This document shows, in pieces, positions 45,611 through 58,928 of a stretch of 64,000 nucleotides of DNA. Position numbers and translations under genes: made by a program. Numbering within the stretch: the stretch's first letter is position 1; each line of letters opens with the position of its first letter. This stretch comes from Calamus simplicifolius (lineage: Eukaryota > Streptophyta > Magnoliopsida > Arecales > Arecaceae), in assembly GCA_900491605.1 (NCBI GenBank), contig UESW01003880.1, positions 495,027 to 559,026 on the forward strand, in the 5' to 3' direction. The notes beneath the pieces were generated by a model that saw only the letters and a program-made list of their open reading frames with translations, was not told the origin of the DNA and did not search any database.

Positions 45611-47489
45611 TTTATATCTTTTACTCTGCCAAGGCTGGTCCTAAGTTTGGGTAAAGAGGAGAGTTGCATTAGATAGCTGATAGCTAGCATAAAATTTTGT
45701 CAGATCCCTTAGAATATAAATTTCACCCTCTTTTAAATTAGAGAAAAATCGTATTAAGTAAAAAAACTTATAAACTTCATTAGCTCTATATTGTTGTTTA
45801 TGAAGTAAACATCTTTGTATCTTGATTACACATGTTTTAGCACTGATCATTTCATTATCAACCTAGCATCCCAATGTCGATCTAGATTTAAGTCAAGTAT
45901 GCCCTAATACTACATTATCAAATCTCTCAAATAATTACTTAAAATTTGATATGCAAACTTTTTTAAAACGATTCTTTGATAGTAATTAATTAACTAATTA
46001 ATTATGTAATTTTTTGGCAAATGCTCATTTTTTTATCCTAAACTAAAATATACTAGTTTCAATTGTGGATTGAAATGTGAAAGTTAACAAGCAACAATAT
46101 TCATTATTACTTATACTAATAAACTATCTTTGCATAGATTTATTTTATGACTTCTTCCATAAGATTCTTATGCCCATAGTCTATTACTTCATGAATGACT
46201 ACCAATATAGATATAAGATTCTTCGGTCATAAATGATATAAAATAGTGGAGCTTGTTGGTTTATGAACCTTTTCTTACTACTAAGGGGATGAAATTAATA
46301 TCAACATTTTTGAAGAAATCTGCAATGCTTGATGATTTCTAGTGATTTCTAGGCCTAAAATGGCTGATCCTAAACCTAAAATCATATATCCAATAGATAA
46401 TTTCAATCCAAAAATAATTTTGCCTAGGTGAAATCATCTATTTCACATATGATTACTACCACTCCAATGGCTCCTTCCAATGTGGCTACATAATTGGCAT
46501 GGCTTACCCTAATTTCATAAATAATTTTAAATGCCATTATTCTAAGAAATATATTTTCAAAAATATTATTTAAAAAAAATCCTACTCCTCACCTCCCCTT
46601 TCTCCTCCCATCTATCCTTCTTTGGGACCTAGAAACCATCACCATCAATGAAGAGGGTGAAGAGCACAACAACCTACTTGAACGCATTGGACTGCTATAT
46701 AAAGGATAAGTTCCTCTATTTCCAAAAGAATTATTATTAAAAAAACCCCTCCAACAACCTCTTCAGGCCACTTTGATCATCGATCCTATCCTTCTCCTCC
46801 CTCCATTATTGCTCCCTCTACCACCGAAGTAGTGGATGCAGCAAAAGCAAGGCTAGCGAGGAGGACATGAAGGGAGAAGGGGTGTGAATCAAAATGAGAT
46901 CACCATATAATTTCAGATAGTTAAGATCTTTACTTAAACTAATTTTCTAATGAATAATTTAAAATCATCATATTTGGTATGTTATATTTTAATAATTAAA
47001 AATTTACAAATATTTTTGATTAAGCTGTTGATATATCATAAAAATTTAAGATTAATGATCATATAATATAAAATAATTTCAAATATATATATTTTACAGC
47101 ATTCATAATAATTTATCATTATTTTATATTAAAATATTTATATTAAGTTTTATTACTATTATTGTATAATATATTTATTAGATAAATATGATGATAATAA
47201 TATTGAGCTTTCTCTCTTTAAATGGAAAGAGGTACCTCGATCTCAATTCCTAGATTAACGTTGAATGTACAAGGAATGGTGTTGGATATCCAACACAGAA
47301 TCATTAGGTTAAGAACGATCCCACAAGCGCACCTGATATGAGATGGTGATCATGCGAGATCATCACATTGATTCAATCGCTCTTGTCCGAATCATCACGT
47401 TATAGAAATATGCTAATATGCATGATTTTTATTACTTTATCTTATCTCAAAGAAAAATTCTTTGTCCATCGAATGCGAGGTAGATCGTA
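45611..47489. other. AT-rich intergenic DNA, no gene
   Basis: No coding frame with family resemblance was found. Low-complexity A/T stretches dominate at 46930-47200. Confidence 0.6.
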
Positions 47490-47509
47490 TATATGATAAT
47501 CGATGATTA

Positions 47510-47586
47510 GCACATGATGCATGATGCATACGCATGCACATATTAAAAATATTTTTTATTTTTGATATGTGTGCATGCATCACGAA
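47510..47586. repeat. Long inverted repeat (hairpin)
   Basis: GATGCATACGCATGCACATA and the downstream TATGTGTGCATGCATC are near-perfect complements. The AT core between them (TTAAAAATATTTTTTATTTTTGA) also pairs. Confidence 0.75.
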
Positions 47587-48009
47587 TTAATCGTTGAGCG
47601 CTTAGTGCAGCAAGAATTTTTTCTTATCTCGATGGTCACATGAATGGCGAAGGACAAATAGCACCTATGTGAACTCAGTAAAAGACACCGAAGGAATTGC
47701 CACATTTTGCATCGTTTTGCTGAGGGCATGCAACACTGGTTAAAAAATAATAATTTTTATAAATATTTGTAAATACTATCATGTTCGAAGCATTTCTGAA
47801 AGATGTCAATCCCAATCCAGCCTCTCTTGTTTTTTTTTTTCATCATTATTAGATGATTTTAAATTTATATATTGAGCAAATAATTTATTGCCACTTTATA
47901 CCTCAACTTATCTAAAATTGAGAACCCACGTAAAAGAGAATTTTATTTTATGAAAAAAAAAACAAAGAAGTAGTTTAAAGGCCCCCACGCCCCTGCCCAT
48001 TTCTTTACA

Positions 48010-48560
48010 TTAGTTTGTTTGAAATCATCTATTCAATGACTCCACTTTCAAAGTAGGTTAAATTTTCTTAAGAGAATGTTTTAATAGGAGGAAATGAAGG
48101 GAAGAGAAAAGAAATAAAGAAAAAAAGTTGTAAATTATTTTATTTGGAAGGAAGGTGAAAGGAAAAGAAGAAAATAAAAGTAATTTGTTTCCTTTGTTTC
48201 TCTTCAATAAGGATAAATTTATTATCTCCCAAATCGAAATAACTTCGGAAAGGAAAAAATATTTAAATTAATTTTTTTAAAAAAAATTAAAATATTTCTT
48301 TATTTCTTACCTTTCGTTCTTTCATTTCTATGGTTCATTTAATTTTTGGAGGAATATAATTGTCACGTAACTTTTTTCCTTCTTTTTTTTTCTTTCTTTC
48401 TATTCAAACAAGATAATTGATATTATCTTTCTTTTTCTTTTATCCTTTTTTAGGTAAAACAAAAAGAACAATCCTTCCTTTTCCTTCTTTATCCTTCTAT
48501 CCCTTTTCTTTTTTTTACTTTTTACTTCCTTTCCCTCCAAAGATCCAAACAAAGCCTAAC
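48010..48560. repeat. Possible degenerate MITE
   Basis: The left side, ATTAGTTTGTTTGAAATC, and the inverted right side, GTTAGGCTTTGTTTGGATC, are similar. The inside is purine-rich on the left half and pyrimidine-rich on the right, as expected for a decayed inverted-repeat element. No clear target duplication. Confidence 0.35.
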
Positions 48561-49412
48561 TAAACTTGCTTATCGAACAAATAATCTTAAAGTTGCTTGT
48601 TAAGCAGATTAGTTTACTCTTTCTTGAGGTTTTCAAAGTTAAAATTGTTTGTTAAATAAAATAGATGTTTTCACCTTATCTATTCAACAAACAAATGATT
48701 TTAACATGTGATGAGAAAAAAAAAATCCAACATACCAAAAGAAGCTAAGTTGAGATTATGAGGCATCCCAGCATTATTTCGAGAAATACTTCTGACCTAG
48801 TTTTATTTATAAAATTTATTTAAAAAAACATTTCATTTAGAAAAATATTCCTAAGATATTAGGATCATTTCGGATTTGGATTGGTCATATTTCTTCTGAG
48901 TTTGGTCTCGACTTGGTTCAATCTAATGCATTAGTTTACCTTTTAATTTTTGCTCGGATCTAATCCATGCCTACCCCTAAATACAGTTTAGAGACTAACA
49001 TCTATCCTAAATCACTGATCTTTTAACCATTGCTGTTGGAAAAACCAAAAGCTATTAATTGATCTTCAATAGTTGTACCAATCACAGTCAAATTAGTGAA
49101 GTTTCAGCTAGCCCTCTTCATAGAACTCTTCAAACCAAACACAAGCATTGAAAATTACTCTAATAACCACGCCAGAAAAAAAAAAAAAAATCTTCCTCAA
49201 ACTTGCAAATTATTGAAAAGAGTAAGAAGAATCACAATCATTTTATAATTTATTTTATCTGGAACGTAGTTATATATGATTCATGCTTATTAGTCAATTT
49301 TTTCTTATTTCAATTAACCATGATTCTTAGGGATACTAACACGTTGACGTAGCTCATTTTAATTCCAAACTTGGATGTAAATTTAATAAGTTAATGATCG
49401 AGTTTGTCGATG
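48561..49412. other. AT-rich intergenic DNA, no gene
   Basis: No coding frame. A weak inverted repeat around AACAAAT/ATTTGTT lies at 48590-48710. Confidence 0.5.
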
Positions 49413-49417
49413 CCAAG

Positions 49418-50161
49418 TGATGTGGCTAACCACCCCTCCTGGTGGCACTATAACAACGTGCGCAGCCTTCGAAGCAAGGATAATAATTTCGATTGGCTCT
49501 TGGCTTCGGCCTCGGCCTTGGCATCGGCTCTTGGCTTCGGCCTCGATTCTAGCACGGCTCCTGGCCTCGGCCTCGGCTCCAGCGTCGGCTCCTAGCCTCA
49601 GCCTTGGCTCCAGCATCGGCTCCTAGCCTCGGCCTCGGCTCCAGCATCGGCTTCTGGCCTCGGCCTCGGCCCCGGCTCCAATTCCAGCTCCGATCTCAGC
49701 CATTAATGCAATTCCAATCATGAAGCCGAATTTCGATACTGAACGGACTTAAAACTATACAACATGATCCACTCGCCCACTTTTTACCAAAATCATGGGC
49801 AGTTACAGGTAGTGCACACTTGCCGATATCCACGGAATGTATCTAACCACCCGATGCTAATCTACGAAGTCGATCTCAATAGAAGAGAAAATTCGGCTGT
49901 TATGACGAAAGGGTAAGAGGGACCCCGAACAGGTATATAAGAGCCAACCCTAACGGGGGGGCTCTCTCTCTCAAGCACTACTCGATTATGAAATTCCTGT
50001 TCTACAAACCACTGACTTGAGCATCGGAGGTTCCCCACTGGAACCACCGGTCCGGGGCTTTTTGCAGGTTCCCAAAGGAAGAAGGCGCTCCCTCTATACT
50101 TTCGACGACCTGTGGAGATCTCTGCCCATCGGCGCTCACTGCAATTGATTTGGCAGCAACA
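49418..50161 (+). repeat. 5' LTR of the plus-strand Tat element
   Basis: A 744-bp LTR, TGATGTGGCT to AGCAACA. U3 contains a GGCCTCGGCTCC-type minisatellite at 49490-49690. A TATATAA box is at 49934-49940. It is 113 bp shorter than the 3' LTR, mainly because its minisatellite has fewer units. Confidence 0.94.
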
Positions 50162-50164
50162 GAT

Positions 50165-50178
50165 TGGCGCCAGAAAGG
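50165..50178 (+). promoter_or_regulatory. Primer-binding site of the Tat element
   Basis: TGGCGCCAGAAAGG begins three bases after the 5' LTR. The TGG start and position fit a tRNA 3'-end complement. The priming tRNA was not identified. Confidence 0.75.
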
Positions 50179-50243
50179 GGGGCGCGGCAGACAGACGTTT
50201 ACCCTCACACATCTGCGACCCCTCGACTTCTGCAAGGAAGACG

Positions 50244-51760
50244 ATGGTGACGATGCGAGCTCAGGAAGCTTTCCACCAGCCATGCCGCGGAACGCCTCCC
50301 GCGGGCTGAACAATCAGAGGCCAATCTCCATGTTCCTCTTGCACCACCATAGGCTAGCCAGTCTGATCGGCTTGACGTCCTGAATCATCAAGTACAAGAT
50401 CTGATGACGGTGGTGCGGGGACTACAGGAGCACTGCTTCGTCGCCACCTCAGCCCCCTCCGCCTCATGAGGAGGGTTATGGAGCCAGTCAACCTCACCGG
50501 GGCACGACTCCTCTTGAGGCCTCCCACCACTCGCTCCCTGAACCTCACTGTCGGGAGACCTCAAAGCGACAGCGATCTCTCTCCCCCATTCTGATTGCTC
50601 CCACAGGCGGCGTGGTGAGAAAGAACCAAGACATGTGCACTCCCTGCACCGGCGGTCTTCCCCATCCTCATCATCTGACTCCTCTAAAGAAGACATCAAC
50701 AGAAGGCTGCTCGTCGGGCCGAGCAATGGCTTGATGAGTATCATCAGCGATTGGAGGAGCTTAGTCGTCGGATCACCAACCCTCATGGGATGGACTACGA
50801 CACCATCCCCCGCTCTCTCGCCGCATCATGGAGGAGCCGGTCCCACCTCGGTTCCGTCTTCCCCAGTTGGACCCGTACAACGGCACGACGGATCCTCTGG
50901 ACCACTTTGAGAGATACAAGGTCCTCATGCAAGTCCAGGGAGCGATGGACTCTCTCCTGTGTGTTGCCTTTCCGGCCATACTTGGAAGGCGGCGCGTGCA
51001 TGGTATTCTCATTTGCCACCGCGTAGTATCAACTCTTTCAAACAACTCGAGTGATCTTTCCTGCCTACTTTGATGCATGCCGGAAGATCCCTCGAGTGGC
51101 TGATAGCTTGCTTGAGGTTTATAACTTGGAGGACTCTGTAGCCATCCTAGCCCTGAAGCAAGGACTTCATCCTTCCAGATTTGCCTATTACTTGGATAAG
51201 AAGCCTCCCAGCTCCTATGCTAAACTGCTGAGCCGGGCGCAGAAGTACATTAGCGCTGACGAAGCGGACTCTTCTAGGAGGAAGGTTGACAAAGGTTCTA
51301 GCAAGAAACCAATGTCCACGGAGCCTGCTGGAGGATGATCCAAGAAGTCTAAGCCTCTTCGTCGCTCAGACAACTGGCCTCAGACGCTTGTCCCCAAGGA
51401 GCATTTCGCTCCTCTCCTTGCTCCAATATCTCACATCCTATTAGAAATCGAGGACGAACCCTACTTTCGACGTCGCCACCCATAAAGTCAGGGATCCCCC
51501 ACAGCAAGGAGCTCTACTACCGATATCACAGAGACTACGGTCATGACACTGAAGACTACGCCTTTTGAAGAAGGCCATTGAAGAACTTGTCCAGCAAGGT
51601 CACTTAGGCAAGTTCGTTCGAAGAGGAAACCCCCCTACTCTGGGTCTGTCGGCTCCTCCTGCACCTCAAAGCGGCATGGACAACACCCCGACGGAAAAAA
51701 CAATAGCTATGATTTCCTGGGGGGCATGCAGTAATTCAAAAAGGCACGGGAGGGGTTAGA
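50244..51760 (+). pseudogene. Tat gag, broken
   Basis: By alignment with the split copy the start is near 50244, but a stop follows after about 20 codons. The core (50840-51340) shows LDPYNGTTDPLDHFERYK and ALKQGLHPSRFAYYL, then LLSRAQKYI. Downstream, near 51510-51620, YRYHRDYGHDTEDY and VQQGHLGKFVRRG mark the end of gag. At least four frameshifts or stops interrupt it. Gag would form the particle core. Confidence 0.85.
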
Positions 51761-54700
51761 TTCTGTAATTCCTTCTTTAAAAAGCACTTAGACGGGGTAG
51801 TTAACAAACATGACGACAGTGTCGTCGTGTCTATGACAATAGCCAAACACCCTGTAAAGAGAATTTTAGTAGACAGCGGGAGTTCCGTTGATGTTTTGAG
51901 CTACGAAGCTTTTGTTCGAATGAACCTGTCTAACTCTTCTCTCCGACCCGTCACAGCACCCTTAATAGGTTTTACTGAAGATTCTGTGAAGGTTGAAGGA
52001 GAGATCACCCTCCCTGTCACAACCGAAACTCTGCCGTGTCAAAGCACGGTTGCCATAAACTTTCTGGTGGTCCGGGTCCCATTGGCCTATAATGCTATTT
52101 TGGGGAGGCCTGGCTTAAACCTATTAGATGCTGTTATCTCCACTAAAAGGTTACTGGTGAAGTTCCCTACCAATGAAGGGGTTGGGGAGATGAAGGGAGA
52201 ACAAAGCCCGTTGTCACTCTGCTATCACTTGGCCTCCAGTCCGCAAAAGTTGAAGCCAGCCACTGCGCTTGAGCCGTTTGACCCCCTGGATTTGGAGAAA
52301 AGGGGGGAACTGGCTGAGCGCATACAAACCTTCCCATTGGGAGAAGACCCGGCGATAGCCATCCAGCTTGGGGCATTCCTTCCGGAGGACGCACGTGATC
52401 AACTCCTTGCTTTCTTACGTGTGAACTTCGACATCTTTGCGTGGTTATCCACCGACATGCCAGGCATCCCTGAGGAGGTGATCACTCACAAACTTAACAT
52501 TAGACTAGGATGCCGACCTGATCGACAGAAGAAGAGAAGTTTTGCCCCAGACCGACAGCAAGCCATAGACGGAGAAGTCCGCAAACTGGAAGCTGCGGGT
52601 CATATCCGAGAAGTCCATTATCCAAAGTGGCTAGCCAATGTCTTAATGGTCCGTAAGGCTAACGGAAGTTGGAGGATGTGCATGGACTTCACTGACCTCA
52701 ACAAAGCCTACCCCAAGGACAGCTTCCTGCTGCCTCAGAATGATCAGTTGGTGGATGCTATGTCTGGACATGAAACACTAAGCTTCATGGATGCTTTCAC
52801 AGGATATAATCAAATCAAGATGGACCCAGCCGACGAGAAGGCTACTTCATTTGTGACAGAGAAAGCAGTATATTGTTACAAGGTGATGCCATTTGGACTA
52901 AAGAACATGGGAGCCACTTACGAGAGGCTGATGAACAAAATCTCCACTTACGAGAGGCTGATGAACAAAATCTTTGAAGATCAGATCGGACGCAACATGA
53001 AGGTGTACGTGGATGACATGTTGACCAAGAGCGTCCATGTCACCGACCATGTCTCTGACTTGGTGGAAACCTTCAACAACCTCTGTCGGTACCAGATGAG
53101 GTTGAACCCCCACAAGTGCGCCTTCAGGGTGACAGCGGAAAAGTTTTTGGGCTTCATGGTGACCCAACGCGGGATCGAAGCAAATCCTGACAAGATCCGA
53201 GCCATATTAGACATGAGGTCTCCGGTCAACAAAAAGGAGGTGCAACGTCTGACTGGAAGGGTGGCGGCCTTGAGCCATTTTTTGTCCAAGTCCACGGAAA
53301 GATGCTTGCCTTTCTTTAAGGCATTGCGCAAAGTCGACAGCTTCGAATGGACAAGGGAATTCCAGAAGGATTTCGAAGGATTGAAGGAATTTCTATTTAC
53401 TCTGCCACTACTATCCAAGCCAAAGGGGGGAAAGAGGTTCTTCTGTACCTTGTGGCCTCTCCCGAAGCCGTCAGTTCCATTCTCATCCGCATGGATCCCG
53501 ATGGGACACAAAAGCCTGTGTATTACACTAGCAAAGTGCTCCATGATGCAAAAGCCAGATACACGAGAGTCGAAAAGATCATCTTTGCATTGATTGTGTC
53601 CACCCAGCGCCTCCGACCTTATTTTCAAGCTCATCCGATCGTGGTGGTCACAGACCAACCACTCAAGGCGATCCTCTCTCGTCCGGACACTTTGGGCCGA
53701 CTGGCAAAGTGGGCGCTCAAGCTGGGAGAGTTTGATCTGTCTTTCCACGCCAGGTCAGCTATGAAGTCTCAAGTCCTAGCAGATTTCTTGGTCGAATGCA
53801 CTTGGGGTGATGAGCAACCAGAAGAGTCCCATGCGAACCCTGCAAGTCCTGGAACTGGAGAGGAGGAATGGATCCTTCACGTGGACAGAGCATCAAATTC
53901 CCAGGGGAGTGGAGCAGGCCTTATTCTGGCTAGTCCGAACAGAGTGGTGACCGAGTACGCTCTCTAATTTCTCTTCTCGACCACTAATAATCAGGCCGAG
54001 TATGAAGCCCTACTGTCAGGGCTGAGACTGGCTCAGAAACTCGGGGTGAAATGCCTTAGAGTATTTACTGACTGCCAGCTAGTCACCGCCCAAATCAGAG
54101 GGGAGTACGAGGCGCGGGACCCTACCATGTCCCGTTACTTGAGCATGGTGCAGTCACAAGCCTCTTCCTTAGCCCACTTCAGTGTCAGCTATATTCCTCG
54201 GATGGAGAATGCCAGAGCTGATGCCTTATCTCGACTAGCCACCTCAGCCGACGGGATTTTGGAAGAACCTATGTGGAGCATCTGGAAGTCCCAAGCATCA
54301 AAGCAACAGAGAAGACCCTACCGGTCGAGCAACAGCCTTCATGGATGGATGCTTATATCCGGTACCTGACCGACGACGCCCTTCCTGAAGACCCAACTGA
54401 GGCTAGGCTGCTTAAGAGGTAGGCTCCGAAGTTTCTGATGATGGACGGAAAGCTCTACCGAAGATCATTCTCGTACCCGATCCTCAAATGCGTCGGTCCC
54501 ATGGAAGCAGATTATATCCTGCGGGAAATCCATGAGGGCATATGCGGAAGTCATCTGGGGGGCAGAGCTCTGGCGTACAAAGCCCTGCGACAAGGATACT
54601 ACTGGCTAACAATGAGGGAGGATGCGTCTGAGCTCGTCAAGAGATGGGACAGTTGCCAACGCCATGCCAACATCCAACATCAGCCGACGTCCTAGCTTAC

Positions 54701-55574
54701 CCCTCTGACAGCACCTTGGCCCTTTGCCCAGTGGGGCATGGATATCTTGGGACCGTTCCCTCCGGCTTCGGATCAATGCAAAGTCCTGCTGGTAGCCGTC
54801 GACCACTTCACTAAATGGATCGAAGCCGATGCACTCGCCAAAATAACCGAGGGCAAGGTGAGATCCTTTTTTTGGAAATCTATAGTATGCCGGTTCGGGC
54901 TCCCGCACACCCTCGTCACTGACAACAGCCGGCAGTTCGACAACACGGCTTTTCGAGGATTATATGCCAAGCTAGGCATCCATCAGCGGTTCACCTCTAT
55001 GGGGCATCCCCAGACCAATGACTTGGCTGATGTCACCAACCGCATTATTCTCCAAGGACTTAGGGCCTGACTAGATGAATGCAAAAGACGGTGGGTGGAA
55101 GAGCTCCCCAATGTGCTGTGGGCCTATCACACAACGCTACGAGCCCCCACCGAAGAGACTCCTTTCAGCTTGGTCTTCGGGTCCGAAGCTGTCATCCCTG
55201 TGGAGATAGGTGTCCCGAGCCCCCAGACAGAGCTGTACAGCGAAGGGGACAATCCAAATCAATTGCGGGCCGACCTCGACCTAGTGGAAGAGCTACGAGA
55301 TCGAGCGCGACTCCGAATGGCGGCTTACCGACAGCGGACGACCAAGTATTACAATACTCACGTCCGTCCTAAGGCATTTTTGCCAGGAGATCTAGTCCTC
55401 AGGCGAGCTGAAGTTTCAAAGCCGACGGAAGGGGGCAAGCTAGCGCCAAGATGGGAAGGACCCTATCGAGTCACGGAGGCGCTCCACTACGGAGCATACA
55501 AAATTAAGGGGCTGGACGGGAAGCCTCTACCCCACACTTGGAACGTAGACAACTTACGTCGATATTATCAATAG
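51761..55574 (+). pseudogene. Tat pol: protease, RT, RNase H, second RNase H, integrase
   Basis: The longest open part is 51827-53593 (588 codons). Protease: ILVDSGSSVDVLSY near 51860. RT: NGSWRMCMDFTDLNKAYPKD near 52660 and VYVDDMLTKS near 53005. A 30-bp in-frame duplication (52914-52943, 52944-52973) adds ten residues in RT. A frameshift lies near 53430 in a G run. RNase H 1: QKPVYYTSKVL and VVVTDQPLKAIL; second RNase H: NNQAEYEALLSGL and NARADALSRLA (53860-54240), with a stop at 53965-53967. Integrase (54438-55574): HLGGRALAYKALRQGYYW, MDILGPFP, TDNSRQFD, then NDLADVTNR, where the catalytic Glu is Asp (codon 55029-55031). It ends with NVDNLRRYYQ. Other stops lie near 54369, 54693 and 55070. 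Confidence 0.92.
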
Positions 55575-55659
55575 TTTGTTAATTTCTTTAGTTGGAACAT
55601 GTCTGCTAGAGTAACATTCAGAATATTCTCTTACTAACGTGTCTTTGAGTGATCCTGCT

Positions 55660-56090
55660 TCTCACCTGAAGCTTGACTCCGCATCGGCACTCTGAAGCCC
55701 GACTCCGCATCGGCACCTGAAGCCCGGCTCCGCATCGGCACCTGAAGCCCGACTCCGCGTCGGCACTTTGAAGCCGGACTCCATGTCGGCACTCTAAAGC
55801 CCGACTCCGCGTCGGCACCTGAAGCCCGACCCCACGTCGGCACTTGAAGCCCGGTTCTACATCGGCACCTGAAGCTCGATTCTGCATCGGTACTCGAAGC
55901 CCGACTCCGCGTCGGCACTTAAGGCCTGACTCCATGTCGGTACTTTAAATCTTGACATCGCGTCGGCAGCCGAAGCCCGACTCCATGTCGGCACTTGAGC
56001 CCAACTTCACGTTAGCAGCTGACTGTGTCGGCACTATAGTTTGGCAGCATCGGCACATGAAAACCGATTCCACGTCGGCATTAGAAGTTT
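55660..56090. repeat. Tandem repeat of about 25-28 bp downstream of integrase
   Basis: Variants of AGCCCGACTCCGCGTCGGCAC repeat about 14 times. Inverted, it is the same repeat as 16990-17395 in the split copy, so it is conserved between the Tat elements. Confidence 0.88.
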
Positions 56091-56478
56091 TAGCTCTTCA
56101 AATAACCCAACCCCATGTCAATGTTGACCTAGCTGTACCAGAGCTTCACTTGGTCTCGTCGATAGCTATCCATGGATACCTTATCGACCCCTTAATCAAC
56201 TTCATGTCGGCACTACCCTCCGGTGTTTCCAATCTATCGGCCTACAGCACGAGGTCATTTGTCAAGACCATAAGGTCGGACTTAAGTGCGATTGTTAGCT
56301 ATGCCTGCCTACGGCCTTGATAGCGGCCACTACGGCTTATCCATATCCTATCACTGATAATTGGCTACGATGCAAATCAAATTAAGAACGGAACAAGAAA
56401 TTTTCATTGATAGTGAAAGTTACAAAACTGCCGACCAAGTCGGACTTAGCACAGTTAGGAAAAAGATAATTATGTTCA
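56091..56478 (+). other. Tat spacer before the antisense gene
   Basis: No coding frame with family resemblance. It lies between the tandem array and the 3' end of the antisense gene. Confidence 0.55.
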
Positions 56479-58795
56479 GGCCGGAGCTGGACCCTCATCC
56501 TTGGGAACCTCATTCGGTTCCAACTTCTCTATTCCTTCAAGGCTGTACAGTCTCCGTACCTTCTCCTTGCAATCTTGGAAGCCGCCATCATATGCAAATG
56601 CAGTTGTTTCGGCCAACTCCTTATCGAAGGCATCGGATTTCCTAAATTCCTCTATGGCCTCGGCAGCTTTCCTCTCGGCCTCGACGGCCTTCTTCTCGGC
56701 TTCGGTCACCACTGCCTTCAGGTTGGCAATCTCGGCGTCTGACCGGCGGGCGATTTCCTCCGCATTTTTTGCTCTTTCTTCGGCCACACCTATTTCAATG
56801 GTAGCGGAGTGTAAACGGCTCTTCAATAAATACATTTCCGACTCTGCCGCCTTTAACTTCTCTTCCGCCACTTTTTTTTTTCCTCGGCCACCTGAGCATT
56901 GTCAAGCTCGTAGGCTGCCCGGCACTGAGCTACTTCAAGTGCCTCTTCTGCTTTCTCAGCCCGTGCCAAATTCTCAAGTTGAGCAGATTCGGCTTCAACT
57001 TCGGCCTTTTGCGCCCGGGCAGTCTCCGCCCATGCCTCCTCTAGGACTGCCTCGGCCCTCTCTGCTCTAGCCCGGACTTCTTGAATTTCTTTCCGAGACT
57101 GGTCGAGAGCGGCCTCGGCCTGGGACCAAAGGCCCCTCATGGCGGTCATAGAGTTCAACGCCTGATCAAATTATTTGGTTTAGGTGATGAAACGGTCTCA
57201 AAAGTTTGGCAATGGAACAATACTTACCCAGAGATGTGCTACAGACGCCTCTTGGAAGAATGTAGAGGTCCCTTGATGTTGAAGGAACCTCTGTAGCTCG
57301 GGCACGGAAGCCTGGGCCACTGTTCGCTCAGCCCAGCGGCTATAGCACGTCAAGATCGACTGGAAAGAGGGATGATGTCATCTCCCTCCGCTGATCTGGC
57401 GGCTGCAGGCGAAGGGTCAGCCTCTGACTCCACTTCCTCGGGCACCTTAGCTGGTGGGGATACCTCGGCCGTCGCCCCTTCGGAAGATGGGACGGCTTCT
57501 GGAGTCGGCCTTGAAGTCGAGTTGGTCGGCTCCACTTCGGGAGCTGTGGGCTATGGTGACGGCGCTTTAATCCCCTGCTCCGGAGAAGTATCGGTCAGAT
57601 CAATAGGAGACGGAGGCGGTGCTGGTGAAGGCAGACAAGGTCGATCCCTTTCCCCCACCTCGTTCCGTCCTGATGCCTCTCCGGCCTCGGCCCTTTCCGC
57701 CTCGCTTCCTAGGGCCTCTTCGGCTTTAACCCTTTCAGCCTCGTTCCCTTCTGAGGCCTTTTCGGCCTTAGTTTTCTTAAAAATCTTGGCAGCCCTCTCC
57801 TCGGCAGGGGCCCCATCCTCTCGAGCCTTCCTTCTCTTCGTAGCAGCTTGCTTTATCCTGTACAGCGATGGGGCCATGCCTGTAAACCAAAAGGTAAAGT
57901 TAGAGGGAAAGAGATGAACACAAAGAAATGAAGAGGTTACGTTGCTCACCATCGCCGAGAATAAGACCTGCTAGCTGAAGATTCTCTTTAGATAGCAGTT
58001 TGTTGCAGCGGGGGACGTCGGCAGTGATCAACTGCTCGAATGCCTCTCGGTCCTTCGGAAGCACTAATGAGTTTTTGTTTGGCTTGGTGTTGAGAACCTC
58101 CCACTCGGTCCTCACCCCCTCGATTTGAGCAAAGAAAAACCTATCTTTCCAACCTTTGATAGAGGAAGGAAGATACAGTTTAAGGGATCTGGCAGGTCTA
58201 GGAGCAAAGGACCACCAACACGATTGTTTTCTAAGGGTGTAGAAGCAATGGAAGAGTGAAAGTCTAGCCTTAATCCCATAGAAATGGCACAGCACCAAGA
58301 AACCAACAAGGGTTCGGATAGAATTTAGGACTAGTTGTGCCAACGCTAAAGAATACCAGTCTAACACATTTAATATGAAAGGGTGAATGGGGATGCGAAG
58401 ACCAGCCTTGAAATAATGTTCATAAAGGGTGACCCGACCTGGATAGGAAGAGGTTACTCTATCCTCAGGTAAAGGCCGATAGAGACGAAGGTCAGTAGGG
58501 ATTTGGAACTGAGCCCTGAGATTAATTATCTCTTGGGCAGTCATGGCGGAGGCAGTCCTTTCGGGGGACTGCCTCGCGAGGGAAGGGCCGGCGGTCGCTG
58601 GACGGCGCTGAGCATGAGCCCATCCGGCAGCGGGGCGATTTCCGATGCAAGGCTGCCCCGCGGGCTGCCGCTCTTCCAAAGGAGCATCCCCGCGGAGGAG
58701 GACCAACTGAGAGGGGGAGAAAGGGAAGGCTGTGAATGGTTGGGAGAATAGGCCCCGGAATCGAAAATCGAACAAGAAAGAAACGAGGAGGCCAT
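56479..58795 (-). pseudogene. Antisense gene of the Tat element (plus-strand copy)
   Basis: Transcribed against the retrotransposon. The ATG is at 58795 (MASSFLSCSIFDSG). Exon 1 runs to 57950 and holds the conserved domain: RPLPEDRV, YPGRVTLYEHYF, GLRIPIHPF, LVGFLVLCHFYG and FFFAQIEGV. The best family match is 'putative gypsy type transposon' (Transposase_28). Intron 1 is 57880-57949 (70 bp). Exon 2 (57238-57879) starts GMAPSLYRIKQAATKRRKA and turns Ser/Pro/Ala-rich. Intron 2 is 57162-57237 (76 bp). Exon 3 (56479-57161) is a coiled coil of Ala/Glu/Arg heptads with an acidic end. The N-terminal frame shifts near 58550, and a 10-A run near 56872 shifts exon 3. Intron positions equal those at 12870-15086. 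Function unknown. Confidence 0.82.
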
Positions 58796-58928
58796 GGGAG
58801 CATAACTAACCTGAAGTTGGAGGTCGAAAGTCAGCAATGGAGGGCTCGGGTGGTGAAAGATGAACAGGCTTGGACAGTCGGTAGGGAAGACAAAAGTAGT
58901 GGAACTGGCTCCAACCCAGGGCAACTCT

